Positions 1-8,424 of a DNA stretch of 53,536 nt are shown in pieces; positions within the stretch are counted from its first letter, which is position 1, and every line of letters begins with the position of its first letter. The stretch is taken from contig CAKZUK010000153.1 of the NCBI GenBank assembly GCA_937921775.1, positions 1 to 53,536 on the forward strand. The letters run 5' to 3'. This DNA is from an uncultured Saprospiraceae bacterium (GTDB lineage: Bacteria; Bacteroidota; Bacteroidia; Chitinophagales; Saprospiraceae). The notes beneath the pieces are model-generated. The model made no database searches, was not told where the DNA came from, and was given only the letters and a program-made list of their open reading frames with translations. The position numbers and the translations under genes were made by a program.

Positions 1-684
1 GTTTCGCTCGTAGGTGAAATTGCAGCAAATGGCGGTATTTCTATGGTGACGGTATGCACATAATCTTCTGTGTTTCCTGCGCAATCGGTGTAGGTCCAAG
101 TGTAGGTAATATCGCCTTCACATGCTGGTGAACTTGAAACTACAGGACCAGTTGGCGTCAAGACATTCAAACATGCATCTTCAATTACTGGAGGTGTAAT
201 TACTACAATCTCCGCTTCACAATCCACTGTTTCACTCGTTGGTGGTATTGCAGCAAATGGCGGTATTTCTATCGTGACGGTATGCACATAATCTTGTGTG
301 TTTCCTGCACAATCAGCGTAGGTCCAGGTATAGGTAATATCGCCTTCACAGGTTGGTGCTGCAGAAACTATAGGGCCTGTTGGCGTCAAGATATTCAAAC
401 ATGCATCCTCAATTACAGGTGGCGTAATTACTACAATTTCCGCTTCGCAATCCACTGTTTCACTCGTAGGTGGAATCGCTGCAAATGGCGGTATTTCTAT
501 CGTGACGGTATGCACATAATCTTGTGTATTTCCTGCACAATCGGTGTAGGTCCAAGTGTAGGTAATATCGCCTTCACATGCTGGTGCTGCAGAAACTACA
601 GGACCTGTTGGCGTAATGGTATTGCCACAAGCATCTAAAACAGTTGGAGGTGTACCTACAGTAATATCTGCTTCACAATTTATT
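1..684 (-). repeat. Three tandem 228-bp (76-aa) repeat units within the surface protein gene
   Basis: The same sequence recurs exactly every 228 bp: units begin at 1, 229 and 457, each opening with GTTTC on the plus strand, and a fourth GTTTC follows at 685. Units 1 and 2 are alike over their full length by eye (about 90%). Unit 3 matches to about base 613 and then diverges. Each unit encodes one HYR-like module with the landmarks GDITYTWTY, DCAGNT and TIEIPPFAA. The array continues past the left edge, so copy number is unknown. High similarity at the DNA level suggests recent duplication or homogenisation. Confidence 0.9.
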
Positions 685-3600
685 GTTTCACTGGTGTCAG
701 TAGGATCAACAAATATTGGTACATTAATTATAAAAACCAAATCTACGCTTGAACTATTACCACAGGAATCAGTTGCAGTAAAATTAACATCAATAATATC
801 TGGGCAGGTGCCACTCCATGAGTCAGGTGTCGCTGTCCAAATCACCGGATTTGAGCAATTATCTGTAGCAACTGCATCTCCATTAATAGCAATCCAATCT
901 AAATAATCTGTGTTTAGACTAGGATCAGTACCTTGGCAATTTGAGCTACCGTTTATACCACCTGTAATAACGGGGGCAGTCGAATCTATTACAGTGATAA
1001 TTTGATTACAGCTTATAACATTTCCACAAAGATCAGTTATTGTAAAAGTTCTTGTTAAAGTAAAATCTTCCGAGCTACAACCTGGTGTTGTGTTATCTAC
1101 ATAAGTTATAACAAAACTACTACAGTCGTCAATAACAGTTGGAGAACCGGTACTTGCAGTGTCCAATGGACTTCCGCATTCCAAAGTTAAACTTGATGGA
1201 CAAGTCACTACAGGTATGCCTTGATCAGTCAATGTAACTATGACGTCACAAGTATCTCTATTACCACAATCATCCCAAATTTCATAGCTATTTGTTATGG
1301 TTTCTGGGCAATTGTTGCCATCTGACACACTAGTGACCAAAGCAATATTTGCGTCTGGAACGGTGCAAGGATAATTTACAAGACCTCCTGCTGACACAAA
1401 CTGAGACACTGCGGTATACTGTACAATGTCGGTTGGCAAACAATAATCTTGCGTAGGACATTCCAAACATTCAATTGTTGTGACAGTTATACTTTGAACA
1501 GCAGAACAGCCTGCAGTTGAAAGTCCTGTTACCGAATAGGTTGTATTAGAAGTAGGAGTTATGCTAAAGGATCCCTGAGTGGCTCCTTGAACAACTCCTG
1601 TGCTTGGCGTCCAAATATAAGTAAATTCATCTGGAAGCGAAATATCGAATGAAGATCCAAGGCATATTGATGGACTAGTACCAAGCGTAAAAGAAGGCAC
1701 TGGATTTATGTATACCTGAACATTTGTTATAGCTGTATCACAATCAAAAAGGGAAGGATCTTCTGTTGCAATAAAGGAATAGATACCTGAAGTTGTTGGT
1801 AAATAATTTAATGTAGTTGCTAGTAATGTCCCAGTACCATTTGGGCCACTATACCATTCATAAGTGTAAGTCCCTGGTGGGGTCACAATCGGGCTTAGTT
1901 CTTCTGTGTTTACACCACAAAATTGGATTGAATCTATAAGAGCGTTAACTTCTGGAAAGACAGCAACTGTAATTTGCTCACATTCAAATGCTGGTGTCCC
2001 GCAAAAATCAGATCCGTAATCTCCACAAACTTCATAAACTATTTCTGAAGGCGCATTTTCATCTGTAGTAACAGTATTTGTAAGACAATTAGAAGTACAA
2101 GCCAGATAAGAATCATACTGACCAGGAACGCCCGGAGAAATACTTGTCCAGGTCGTAGAAGTAGTGGATACTCCAGTAGCTTCGATAGTTGCATCACAAT
2201 TCACACGTACATCTATATCTCCCGGTAGTACTAAACCTGGGAATGCAGTAACTCCAACAACGTTTGGATTATTACCCGGCTGGCAAAGCGTGATATTATA
2301 AGTTAAATTTGGATCAGTAATACAAAAACCATCACCAACAACATATTCGCCAGCACAATTTATTTCGTATGACTCAGAACCACCAGGACTTCCACCAGAT
2401 AAAATATCAAAAACAAAACCTACAGATTCTGGATCTAAAATAATTTGGAATAAGACACACCTTGCATTTGGCTGATTTGTAGGAGGGCAGCATTGACCTG
2501 CTCTTATAAACTGCGGAGAGACATAAACACTATCTGGAACGCCATCTAAATTTACAAAAAAGAAAGGCGTCTCTTCTTCGCAAAGTGGACAATCATTGTT
2601 ACCCGTGCATTCGTCAGAAACATATATTATTTGAGCACAGGTATCTGCATTTCCACAAAGATCCACAGCTCTAAAATACCTGGTTATTGTATTGGGACAG
2701 GAACCAGTTCCATCAAACAAATATCCAGTATCATCGTCCGCTACCCATTCAACAGTAACACTATTACAATTGTCTGTTGCAATTATTGTAGCTATTGTTG
2801 CATTTATATCTGGTATATTAAATGGACAGTTAACGGTATCAGCTGCTGGACAAATTATAGTAGGTGGTGTTAAATCATTTAGAATAAATACTTGTGACTC
2901 CGAAACTGAATTCCCACAAAGATCAATGTAGGTCCAAGTTCGTGTAATTTCTTCTGGACAAGAATTTCCATCACTAACATCGACACCAGAAACGGTTCCC
3001 GTTCCATCACAGTTGTCTGCCCACGCAAGATCAACCATGTCTGGATAACATTCCTGAGAAGTATTTGGTGGTGCTGGATCTAAGGTTGGTGCAGTAATAT
3101 CATTAATAGTAATTACTTGTATGCATTCAGCAAAATTACCGCAATCATCAGTTGCTCGATAAGTTCGAGTAATAGTTTTTGGGCAAGTTAAACCATTGTC
3201 GACGTCAGCTTGAAATGAATAGCTTACTAAGCCACAATTATCGGACCCTGAGAGTAAGGATATGTCAGGGGTAGGTACTTCTGCTAAACACTGTAAAGTA
3301 GAGTTACTGGGACAGGATATTATCGGTACTGTGGTATCGTTCACTGTAATCACATGATCCACATCTATAAAGTTGCCACAGTCATCCGTGATTCTGTAGG
3401 TTCTTGTTATGGTAATCGGACAGGTGCCTGCTGTTGTTTCATTAAAAAGAGTAACCACTGGACTAGTCGTACAATTATCTGCTTCGTCGGTTACCACATT
3501 TATATCTGCTGCAGGTGCTGTGCATTGTACAACAGTGGGTGCCGGTGTTGAAGCTGTTGGTAAGGTGGTATCATTCACTGTAATAGTCTGAGTACAGGTA

Positions 3601-4271
3601 GCAGAGCCTCCACAGAGGTCATTTATTTGATAAGTTCTAATAATAACTTCAGGACAAGTAAATCCATCACTAATTTGAGACAACAAAACGAAACTGGCAA
3701 CATTAATTCCGCAATCAGAAAGTGTGTCTCCTCCAGCTGCTAAGAGAGCATCTAAGTTTGGATAAGGAGGAAGGTCGAAAATACTACAACTTGTGTTCAA
3801 TGCAGCCGGGCAATTAAAAGTAGTGACAGTTACAATAAAAGATGGCGTGTCACTATTATTTCCAGGAGTAGAGTTCGTAAAGTATTGCTCGGGAGAAAAT
3901 AAGGAGTCAAAAAATTGGCCAAGAAGATAGTTGACAGGACTTTCTAGAGATGAATTGGCAGAAAGAGATGATGGCGTTCCTTGTGTAGAATTCTCATTAG
4001 TATTTTCAGTGGAGGAGGTTGTATTTTGAGTGATGTCATATAAAATGACAAGAGGAAGTATTTCCTGCAAATTTGAGATTGCTAAAAAACGAATAGGATT
4101 ATATGGAGAAAGATTATTTTTTTGATTTTGATTAAAATCAAAGGAATTACCAACTAATTCATTTTGAATAGTGGCCGAATTAAATTCAAATAACAATTCT
4201 TCTTTATTCTGTGAAAAGAGGTGTATTTGAAAGATAATTAGAAATACAAAAAGGGAGGTTAGTCCTTTCAT
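1..4271 (-). CDS. Giant HYR-like repeat surface protein (3' end outside window)
   Basis: The minus-strand frame opened by the ATG at 4271 stays open to the window edge, about 1,423 codons; the stop lies beyond base 1. Residues 1-21 are a clear signal peptide (hydrophobic run ending HLFSQ). From about residue 140 there are successive modules of roughly 80-90 residues with the signature TRTYRxTDxCGN, then CxQxITVxDxTxP. This is the cysteine-bearing HYR-like (immunoglobulin-fold) module common in secreted Bacteroidota proteins. A middle part (about residues 550-920) looks more like Ig/PKD-type repeats. The modules nearest the edge are 76-residue near-identical tandem copies. I infer an exported, cell-surface adhesin or matrix protein, probably T9SS-secreted, but the sorting domain would lie outside the window. 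Frame continuity was checked at several points by codon phase. No enzymatic domain is seen. Confidence 0.85.
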   Translation of the reverse strand, partial: MKGLTSLFVFLIIFQIHLFSQNKEELLFEFNSATIQNELVGNSFDFNQNQKNNLSPYNPIRFLAISNLQEILPLVILYDITQNTTSSTENTNENSTQGTPSSLSANSSLESPVNYLLGQFFDSLFSPEQYFTNSTPGNNSDTPSFIVTVTTFNCPAALNTSCSIFDLPPYPNLDALLAAGGDTLSDCGINVASFVLLSQISDGFTCPEVIIRTYQINDLCGGSATCTQTITVNDTTLPTASTPAPTVVQCTAPAADINVVTDEADNCTTSPVVTLFNETTAGTCPITITRTYRITDDCGNFIDVDHVITVNDTTVPIISCPSNSTLQCLAEVPTPDISLLSGSDNCGLVSYSFQADVDNGLTCPKTITRTYRATDDCGNFAECIQVITINDITAPTLDPAPPNTSQECYPDMVDLAWADNCDGTGTVSGVDVSDGNSCPEEITRTWTYIDLCGNSVSESQVFILNDLTPPTIICPAADTVNCPFNIPDINATIATIIATDNCNSVTVEWVADDDTGYLFDGTGSCPNTITRYFRAVDLCGNADTCAQIIYVSDECTGNNDCPLCEEETPFFFVNLDGVPDSVYVSPQFIRAGQCCPPTNQPNARCVLFQIILDPESVGFVFDILSGGSPGGSESYEINCAGEYVVGDGFCITDPNLTYNITLCQPGNNPNVVGVTAFPGLVLPGDIDVRVNCDATIEATGVSTTSTTWTSISPGVPGQYDSYLACTSNCLTNTVTTDENAPSEIVYEVCGDYGSDFCGTPAFECEQITVAVFPEVNALIDSIQFCGVNTEELSPIVTPPGTYTYEWYSGPNGTGTLLATTLNYLPTTSGIYSFIATEDPSLFDCDTAITNVQVYINPVPSFTLGTSPSICLGSSFDISLPDEFTYIWTPSTGVVQGATQGSFSITPTSNTTYSVTGLSTAGCSAVQSITVTTIECLECPTQDYCLPTDIVQYTAVSQFVSAGGLVNYPCTVPDANIALVTSVSDGNNCPETITNSYEIWDDCGNRDTCDVIVTLTDQGIPVVTCPSSLTLECGSPLDTASTGSPTVIDDCSSFVITYVDNTTPGCSSEDFTLTRTFTITDLCGNVISCNQIITVIDSTAPVITGGINGSSNCQGTDPSLNTDYLDWIAINGDAVATDNCSNPVIWTATPDSWSGTCPDIIDVNFTATDSCGNSSSVDLVFIINVPIFVDPTDTSETINCEADITVGTPPTVLDACGNTITPTGPVVSAAPACEGDITYTWTYTDCAGNTQDYVHTVTIEIPPFAAIPPTSETVDCEAEIVVITPPVIEDACLNILTPTGPIVSAAPTCEGDITYTWTYADCAGNTQDYVHTVTIEIPPFAAIPPTSETVDCEAEIVVITPPVIEDACLNVLTPTGPVVSSSPACEGDITYTWTYTDCAGNTEDYVHTVTIEIPPFAAISPTSE

Positions 4272-4902
4272 TATGTTTTTTTCATTTAGCATGGTTAGGG
4301 TAGAAGTTGGGGTCAAAAAATTTGGTTATATATTTTTATATTTTTTAAGTTAGTAAAGTAGAGAATCGAGAAAAGTTAAGGCCGCAATAAACGTATCGTA
4401 TATATCACTGCTTTACCGTTTGTACGAAGTACAAATGGCGCGCAATAAATATATAACTGCTTTACTTTGGGAAACAAAGTAAAGGTCAGATAAATTGGAA
4501 CAAGCTTAGTAAGATGATTTCCACTCAATAAAGAATGGGAAGACATCCATTTGGTAATTAAAAGTTGCTTTAGTTTATATTAAAAGGAGAAGTCGTAAAC
4601 TAAAGACATATTTCTGCATATGATTTAAAAATCGTATATGTAGAAATATTACATATTGAGTAGCATATCGAAGTTAAGGTTTTGTTTGGTGAAAAAAAAG
4701 TTTACCCTTAATTTTAAGACTAAAATTCAAGGCTTTTTATCTTTTTCAATAAAATGAAGGAAAATTTGATTTTCACAATGCTAATTTTGCTGAAGAAGCA
4801 ACAATTTAGTTACCTCTAAAGCTATCTTTTCAACTTGAGAAATCAACTGTAAACAAAATAAATTGAACTGGGGATGGGAGGCTAGGTAAAATAAAGTCTT
4901 AC
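4272..4902. other. 631-bp intergenic region with two related hairpins
   Basis: No convincing gene is present. The stretch is AT-rich. It holds two neighbouring inverted repeats. Bases 4416-4438 form a 10-bp stem around a GAA loop, with one G-U pair. Bases 4460-4484 form a perfect 10-bp stem, CTTTACTTTG/CAAAGTAAAG, around a 5-nt loop. Both are preceded by the same short phrase, ACTGCTTTAC, and by GCAATAAA, so the unit looks duplicated. It lies between the stop of the sulfurtransferase and the start of the giant surface protein, both on the minus strand. The hairpins lack an obvious T-run, so a terminator role is uncertain. Confidence 0.5.
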
Positions 4903-5733
4903 TTACTTAACTGGAAATTCCGCATCTCCATCTCCCCATTCAGACCAAGAAGCATCATATAATGCCAAGTCATTTTCCAAAACAAGCGAGGCAGCCAACA
5001 AAGTAACACAGGCGGTCATCCCTGATCCACAACTAAAAACCAAAGGTTTATTCCCTAAATTCATTTCATCGAAAATCACTTTCAATGCTTCCTTTGGTAA
5101 AAATCTACCGCCCTTCGTCAACTTTGAAAAAGGCACATTACAAGAGCCAGGGATATGTCCGCTTCGAGCATTGACTCGAGGCTCTGGCGCTTCTGAATTA
5201 AATCGGCCAGCAGATCGAGCATCCACTACGATTGCTTCTTTAGAGTCTATATTGGCAAGTAACTGATTTGCATTTTTGATTGACTTAGGAGCGAAATCTG
5301 CAACGAAATCTCCTTTGGAAAATGTTTGTTCAGTAATCGCTTCTGTCATTCCATCTGTAGCTAGCCACTCATTCAATCCTCCATTCAGAACTGCAACATT
5401 TTTGTGTCCCATTATTTTAAACAACCACCAAGCTCTGGGACTAGAGTAAATTTCAAGATTGTCATAAATCACAATTTTACTATTTGCATTAATTCCAATT
5501 TTCTGGCACTCTTCTGTAAAGACAGCTGCGGATGGTACCATGTTCGGGAGATTACTTTCCTGATCACTGAATGTATTCTTCAAGTCAAATTGGCGTGCAC
5601 CCACGATCCGAATTCCGGGATGCTTCACTTTCATGTTTGCCTTATTGGAAACAGGAGACCCATCTAAAATAACTAAATCTGGATCATTTATATTTTGATG
5701 TAGCCAATCAATATTTACTAGTGCTGTGTTCAT
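4903..5733 (-). CDS. sseA: Sulfurtransferase, two-domain rhodanese / 3-mercaptopyruvate type
   Basis: This 276-residue protein has the tandem rhodanese layout of thiosulfate and 3-mercaptopyruvate sulfurtransferases. The inactive N-terminal domain spans about residues 5-130 and contains IVGARQFDL. The catalytic domain spans about 155-276. The active-site loop is SCGSGMTAC, with the catalytic Cys near 235. The CGSG(M/V)T form is typical of the mercaptopyruvate branch rather than the CRxGx[R/T] loop of single-domain rhodaneses. The expected role is cytoplasmic transfer of a sulfane sulfur to an acceptor such as thiol or cyanide. Length is normal for the family. It lies 176 bp downstream of the homocysteine methyltransferase gene on the same strand, so co-transcription is possible. 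The gene symbol is by family; substrate preference is not proven. Confidence 0.88.
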   Translation of the reverse strand: MNTALVNIDWLHQNINDPDLVILDGSPVSNKANMKVKHPGIRIVGARQFDLKNTFSDQESNLPNMVPSAAVFTEECQKIGINANSKIVIYDNLEIYSSPRAWWLFKIMGHKNVAVLNGGLNEWLATDGMTEAITEQTFSKGDFVADFAPKSIKNANQLLANIDSKEAIVVDARSAGRFNSEAPEPRVNARSGHIPGSCNVPFSKLTKGGRFLPKEALKVIFDEMNLGNKPLVFSCGSGMTACVTLLAASLVLENDLALYDASWSEWGDGDAEFPVK

Positions 5734-5909
5734 TTTTTTTGATTTATTTTTTGTAACTATTCAGCTTGCATTAGTGAAAACGTTTTTTTTTTGACATTCC
5801 CTCAATCAGACAGGCTGTCTTAAAAAAAGAGTCTGAACATAACTATTCTTTATTGAAATCTCAGTGCTTAACCGTTTAGGAAGGCTCTCAGCAAATTTGG
5901 AAAGGCTTG

Positions 5910-6812
5910 CTAAATTTGATTTACTAGTGCCTCCAGATGCTCGACTCCAGTCCCACAACAACCCCCTAAAATTTTCATCCCATATTTCTGATTTAAACGC
6001 CTCATATGCTCCGCCCAATCAGAAACAGCTTCCATCGCCAAGTCATCTGCACCATCCAAATCACAATGGTCTAAAGCAGATCCATTGGCTTGATAGGCAA
6101 TCAATCGTTCAAACAATTCAGGCGGCTGAGTATCAGCACAAAGGAAGGAAGGATAAGCGCAATTGATTTGATATCCAAGTGGCTTTCGATTCACAAAACC
6201 ATCTACTTCCTGAATAGCATCTATCAATTTGGTTCCATCAAGGATAAGGCCGTCTCTGGAAATTACAAAGCTAATAAAGTAGGGTAGACCCGTTTTTTCC
6301 ATTGCCTTCGCAATTCCTTTTGCTTCGCTGACTAAGGGAATAGTTTCGCAAACTAGAAAATCAGCCCCAGCGGATGCTAATTCATTTATTTGCCAACTAT
6401 GAAATTCTTCCGCTTCTTTTTCAGACAAACCTTCCTCAGGTTTATAGCAATCGTTTTTACAACCAATTAGACCACCAATCTTTATCAAGTCTTGACCAGA
6501 AGATTGTTCCTCACGGATTTGCTGCATGAATTTTATTGCATCTTTATTGATCGTGTCAGCTACCTTTGCAGCCTTCACTCGCTCTGCGTTTGCGCGCCAG
6601 GTCGGGCTAGACATTAGAAAAGGGACCTTCGCTTTTTGAGCTACTTTCAGATAAGCTTGATAAAGATCTTTCAAAGCTTGAGCTCCTAATTCATCATAAA
6701 TCAAAGGAGCATTGACCAAGCTTGGGTGCAACTGCACATCGGAAGATCGACGAAGTTGTTCTACTACTGCCGCTTCTTTTAAAACTAGTTTATGTTTAAG
6801 TATATCTTTCAT
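5910..6812 (-). CDS. Homocysteine S-methyltransferase family protein
   Basis: The 300-residue protein matches the Zn-dependent homocysteine S-methyltransferase fold (MHT/BHMT/MetH N-domain family). The three zinc-binding cysteines are visible: Cys218 in INCAYP and the Cys285-Cys286 pair in GGCCGTG near the C terminus. The family moves a methyl group from S-methylmethionine, betaine or a similar donor to homocysteine, giving methionine; the donor here cannot be told. The N terminus is less typical (no clear DGG motif), so a divergent substrate is possible. The next gene upstream on the same strand starts its stop region only 21 bp away, suggesting one operon with the AhpD-like and YdeI-like genes at 6834-8027. 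Confidence 0.85.
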   Translation of the reverse strand: MKDILKHKLVLKEAAVVEQLRRSSDVQLHPSLVNAPLIYDELGAQALKDLYQAYLKVAQKAKVPFLMSSPTWRANAERVKAAKVADTINKDAIKFMQQIREEQSSGQDLIKIGGLIGCKNDCYKPEEGLSEKEAEEFHSWQINELASAGADFLVCETIPLVSEAKGIAKAMEKTGLPYFISFVISRDGLILDGTKLIDAIQEVDGFVNRKPLGYQINCAYPSFLCADTQPPELFERLIAYQANGSALDHCDLDGADDLAMEAVSDWAEHMRRLNQKYGMKILGGCCGTGVEHLEALVNQI

Positions 6813-6833
6813 TCAAATTTATGTTACAGAATA

Positions 6834-7439
6834 TTAAGTATGCGACCAATTATCAGGATCATCACTATTGTTTGGCGAAAGCCCTAAAATATCGCCATTC
6901 GTATTTACGCCAAGCCCAAGTACCGTTCGATTGACATAATTGAAATAACTAGTGACTTGATTGATTTCCAAAATTTCACCATCCGTAAAGCTTGCGGTTC
7001 TTAAATCATTGATGTTCTGCTCAGAAATTGAGTGAGGATGAAGTGTAAGTTGCTTTGAATAAACCACTCCTTTGTAAAATCTTGCATCAAAGAAATCTAC
7101 AAGCTGATCACTTTTTACTAAATCCATAAATCGATCCGATCTCACATTATCAGACAATAGGCCCTTGAATCCTTCAAAGTGATGCTTGACGCAATAGTCA
7201 CACTTGTTCAAATAACTAACGTATACTCCCAGAGCTTCCAAATACCATTTCGGCAATGTGTTGTTGGAATTATGCAGTACGTTTTTATATAAAGCCATGT
7301 GTCCAACAAGAGAGTGGGGGCGAAGGCTGTGAATACTTAGCACATTGTCAACCTTATTGTCAGGACCTTTTATTCGGTCGTATAGTTTCTTTAGTTTTGA
7401 ATCAGCGTCTTCATAGCTGATTGTTTTTATCCAAGCCAT
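6834..7439 (-). CDS. AhpD-like (carboxymuconolactone decarboxylase family) peroxidase-related protein
   Basis: The 201-residue protein carries the AhpD-fold signature CDYCVKHH: Cys80, Cys83 and His87 form the CxxC...H redox centre. Around it are all-helical segments (PHSLVGHMALYKNVL, then YLEALGVYVSYLNKC) typical of the uncharacterised peroxidase-related branch. Members reduce peroxides through the CxxC pair, usually in the cytoplasm; the partner here is unknown. It lies between the YdeI-like gene (16-bp gap) and the homocysteine methyltransferase gene (21-bp gap), all on the minus strand, which fits a short operon. Confidence 0.85.
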   Translation of the reverse strand: MAWIKTISYEDADSKLKKLYDRIKGPDNKVDNVLSIHSLRPHSLVGHMALYKNVLHNSNNTLPKWYLEALGVYVSYLNKCDYCVKHHFEGFKGLLSDNVRSDRFMDLVKSDQLVDFFDARFYKGVVYSKQLTLHPHSISEQNINDLRTASFTDGEILEINQVTSYFNYVNRTVLGLGVNTNGDILGLSPNNSDDPDNWSHT

Positions 7440-7454
7440 TTTGTTGTTTTTCAG

Positions 7455-8027
7455 TTAATAACGAAAAGGTTTTGCGCGTAGTCCATCTTCAGAAGCTATA
7501 ATTAAATCATCCATTCTCTTTTCTCTAGTTTTCTCTTGTTTCGCTCTCATCACCCAATGGATGGCTGTCTTTTGATACGAAGGCGCCTGTCCTGCAAAAA
7601 AAGTCCAAGCTTTTTTATTCGCTTTAAAAAGAGATTCAAATTCTTTTGATAACTCGCTTGCCTCTTTTTGTTCAAAAGCATAAACACCAGTCTTCTCAGC
7701 TTTTCGTTTTTCGTAGATGACCATTCCTGCAGGTTTCATTTTTTTCTCCTTAATCAAGCGATCTATCGTTTTCATATTTTTCAAACTCCAGATGCTATTC
7801 GGTTTTCTAGGAGTGAATCGAATCATATAGGCTGTTTCATCAATAGACTTTCGTAGTCCATCTATCCAACCAAAGCAAATGGCCTCTTTAACCGATTCAT
7901 CCCAAGTGATACTCGGCTTCTTGCTAGCTTTCTTATAATAAGCAATCCATTGTTCAGTCAATTTTTCATGATTTGTATCAAACCACTTTCGAAGATCTGC
8001 TGGTTTTTCAAAAAATTTGGCTGACAT
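7455..8027 (-). CDS. YdeI/OmpD-associated family protein
   Basis: This 190-residue protein has the features of the YdeI/OmdA family. They are an N-terminal block with WIAYYKKASKKPSITW followed by EAICFGWIDGLRKSID, the arginine-rich RFTPRKPNSIWS segment, and a helical C-terminal part ending in a short basic stretch. The family is small, probably cytoplasmic, and biochemically poorly defined; it has been linked to stress and antimicrobial-peptide resistance in some bacteria. No signal peptide is seen. It is the first gene of the likely three-gene operon on the minus strand (8027 to 5910). The ATG at 8027 is the only good start, as sequence upstream lacks coding character. Confidence 0.82.
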   Translation of the reverse strand: MSAKFFEKPADLRKWFDTNHEKLTEQWIAYYKKASKKPSITWDESVKEAICFGWIDGLRKSIDETAYMIRFTPRKPNSIWSLKNMKTIDRLIKEKKMKPAGMVIYEKRKAEKTGVYAFEQKEASELSKEFESLFKANKKAWTFFAGQAPSYQKTAIHWVMRAKQEKTREKRMDDLIIASEDGLRAKPFRY

Positions 8028-8424
8028 AAGTATCCTTCGTTTAGATTATATACATTGTTCGGTCAAGCGTAAATATACAAAAGCCTCTGATAAAACAGGC
8101 TCAAATTGAATTATTTAAAAGACTGACTATCAGTTGATTATAAAATATTTTCTAAATATAAGTGACCAAAGCAAGCTAAGCACGTTATAATTATGTACGA
8201 ATTGTTTTTTGGTAGTAAATTTTCCTATCCTAATTATTTATCTTTGGGTCCTTACCCATATCGTCAGATAGAGTTTACCAACAAGTTTTTTTACGTTTAT
8301 TATTTCTGAACAAAGATTCAGATAGTAAGTCAATTTTATTGATCCATCTATCCTGATTTTTTGTCTCAGGTGTTCTCTATTATGAATTACAGGTCGCGAA
8401 CGACTGTAGTAATTCAGAAGATTA
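8028..8424 (+). promoter_or_regulatory. Long leader / intergenic region with TAnnTTTG box
   Basis: No gene is convincing here. A Bacteroidota -7 box, TATCTTTG, lies at 8239-8246 on the plus strand. If used, it gives the downstream membrane protein gene a leader of about 170-240 nt. The leader contains two inverted repeats: GAATTAC...GTAATTC arms within 8382-8416, with an unpaired TA/AG insertion around the core GTCGCGAAC, and TGACCTT-gaaa-AAGGTCA at 8435-8452. A minus-strand 71-codon frame (8238-8453) crosses the same bases but looks like a chance ORF. Confidence 0.35.

Noticed and set aside
282..3591. Several plus-strand frames of 60-118 codons in 282-3591
   Set aside because: They lie antisense to the continuous surface protein frame; their Cys/Thr/Ile-rich composition is a shadow of its repeats.
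5808..5820. AGACAG-g-CTGTCT palindrome after the homocysteine methyltransferase stop
   Set aside because: One-base loop cannot form a hairpin; not accepted as a terminator although a T-run lies nearby.
5806..6018. 70-codon minus-strand frame overlapping the end of the homocysteine methyltransferase
   Set aside because: It overlaps the conserved GGCCGTG end of the true gene in another frame and has no motif.
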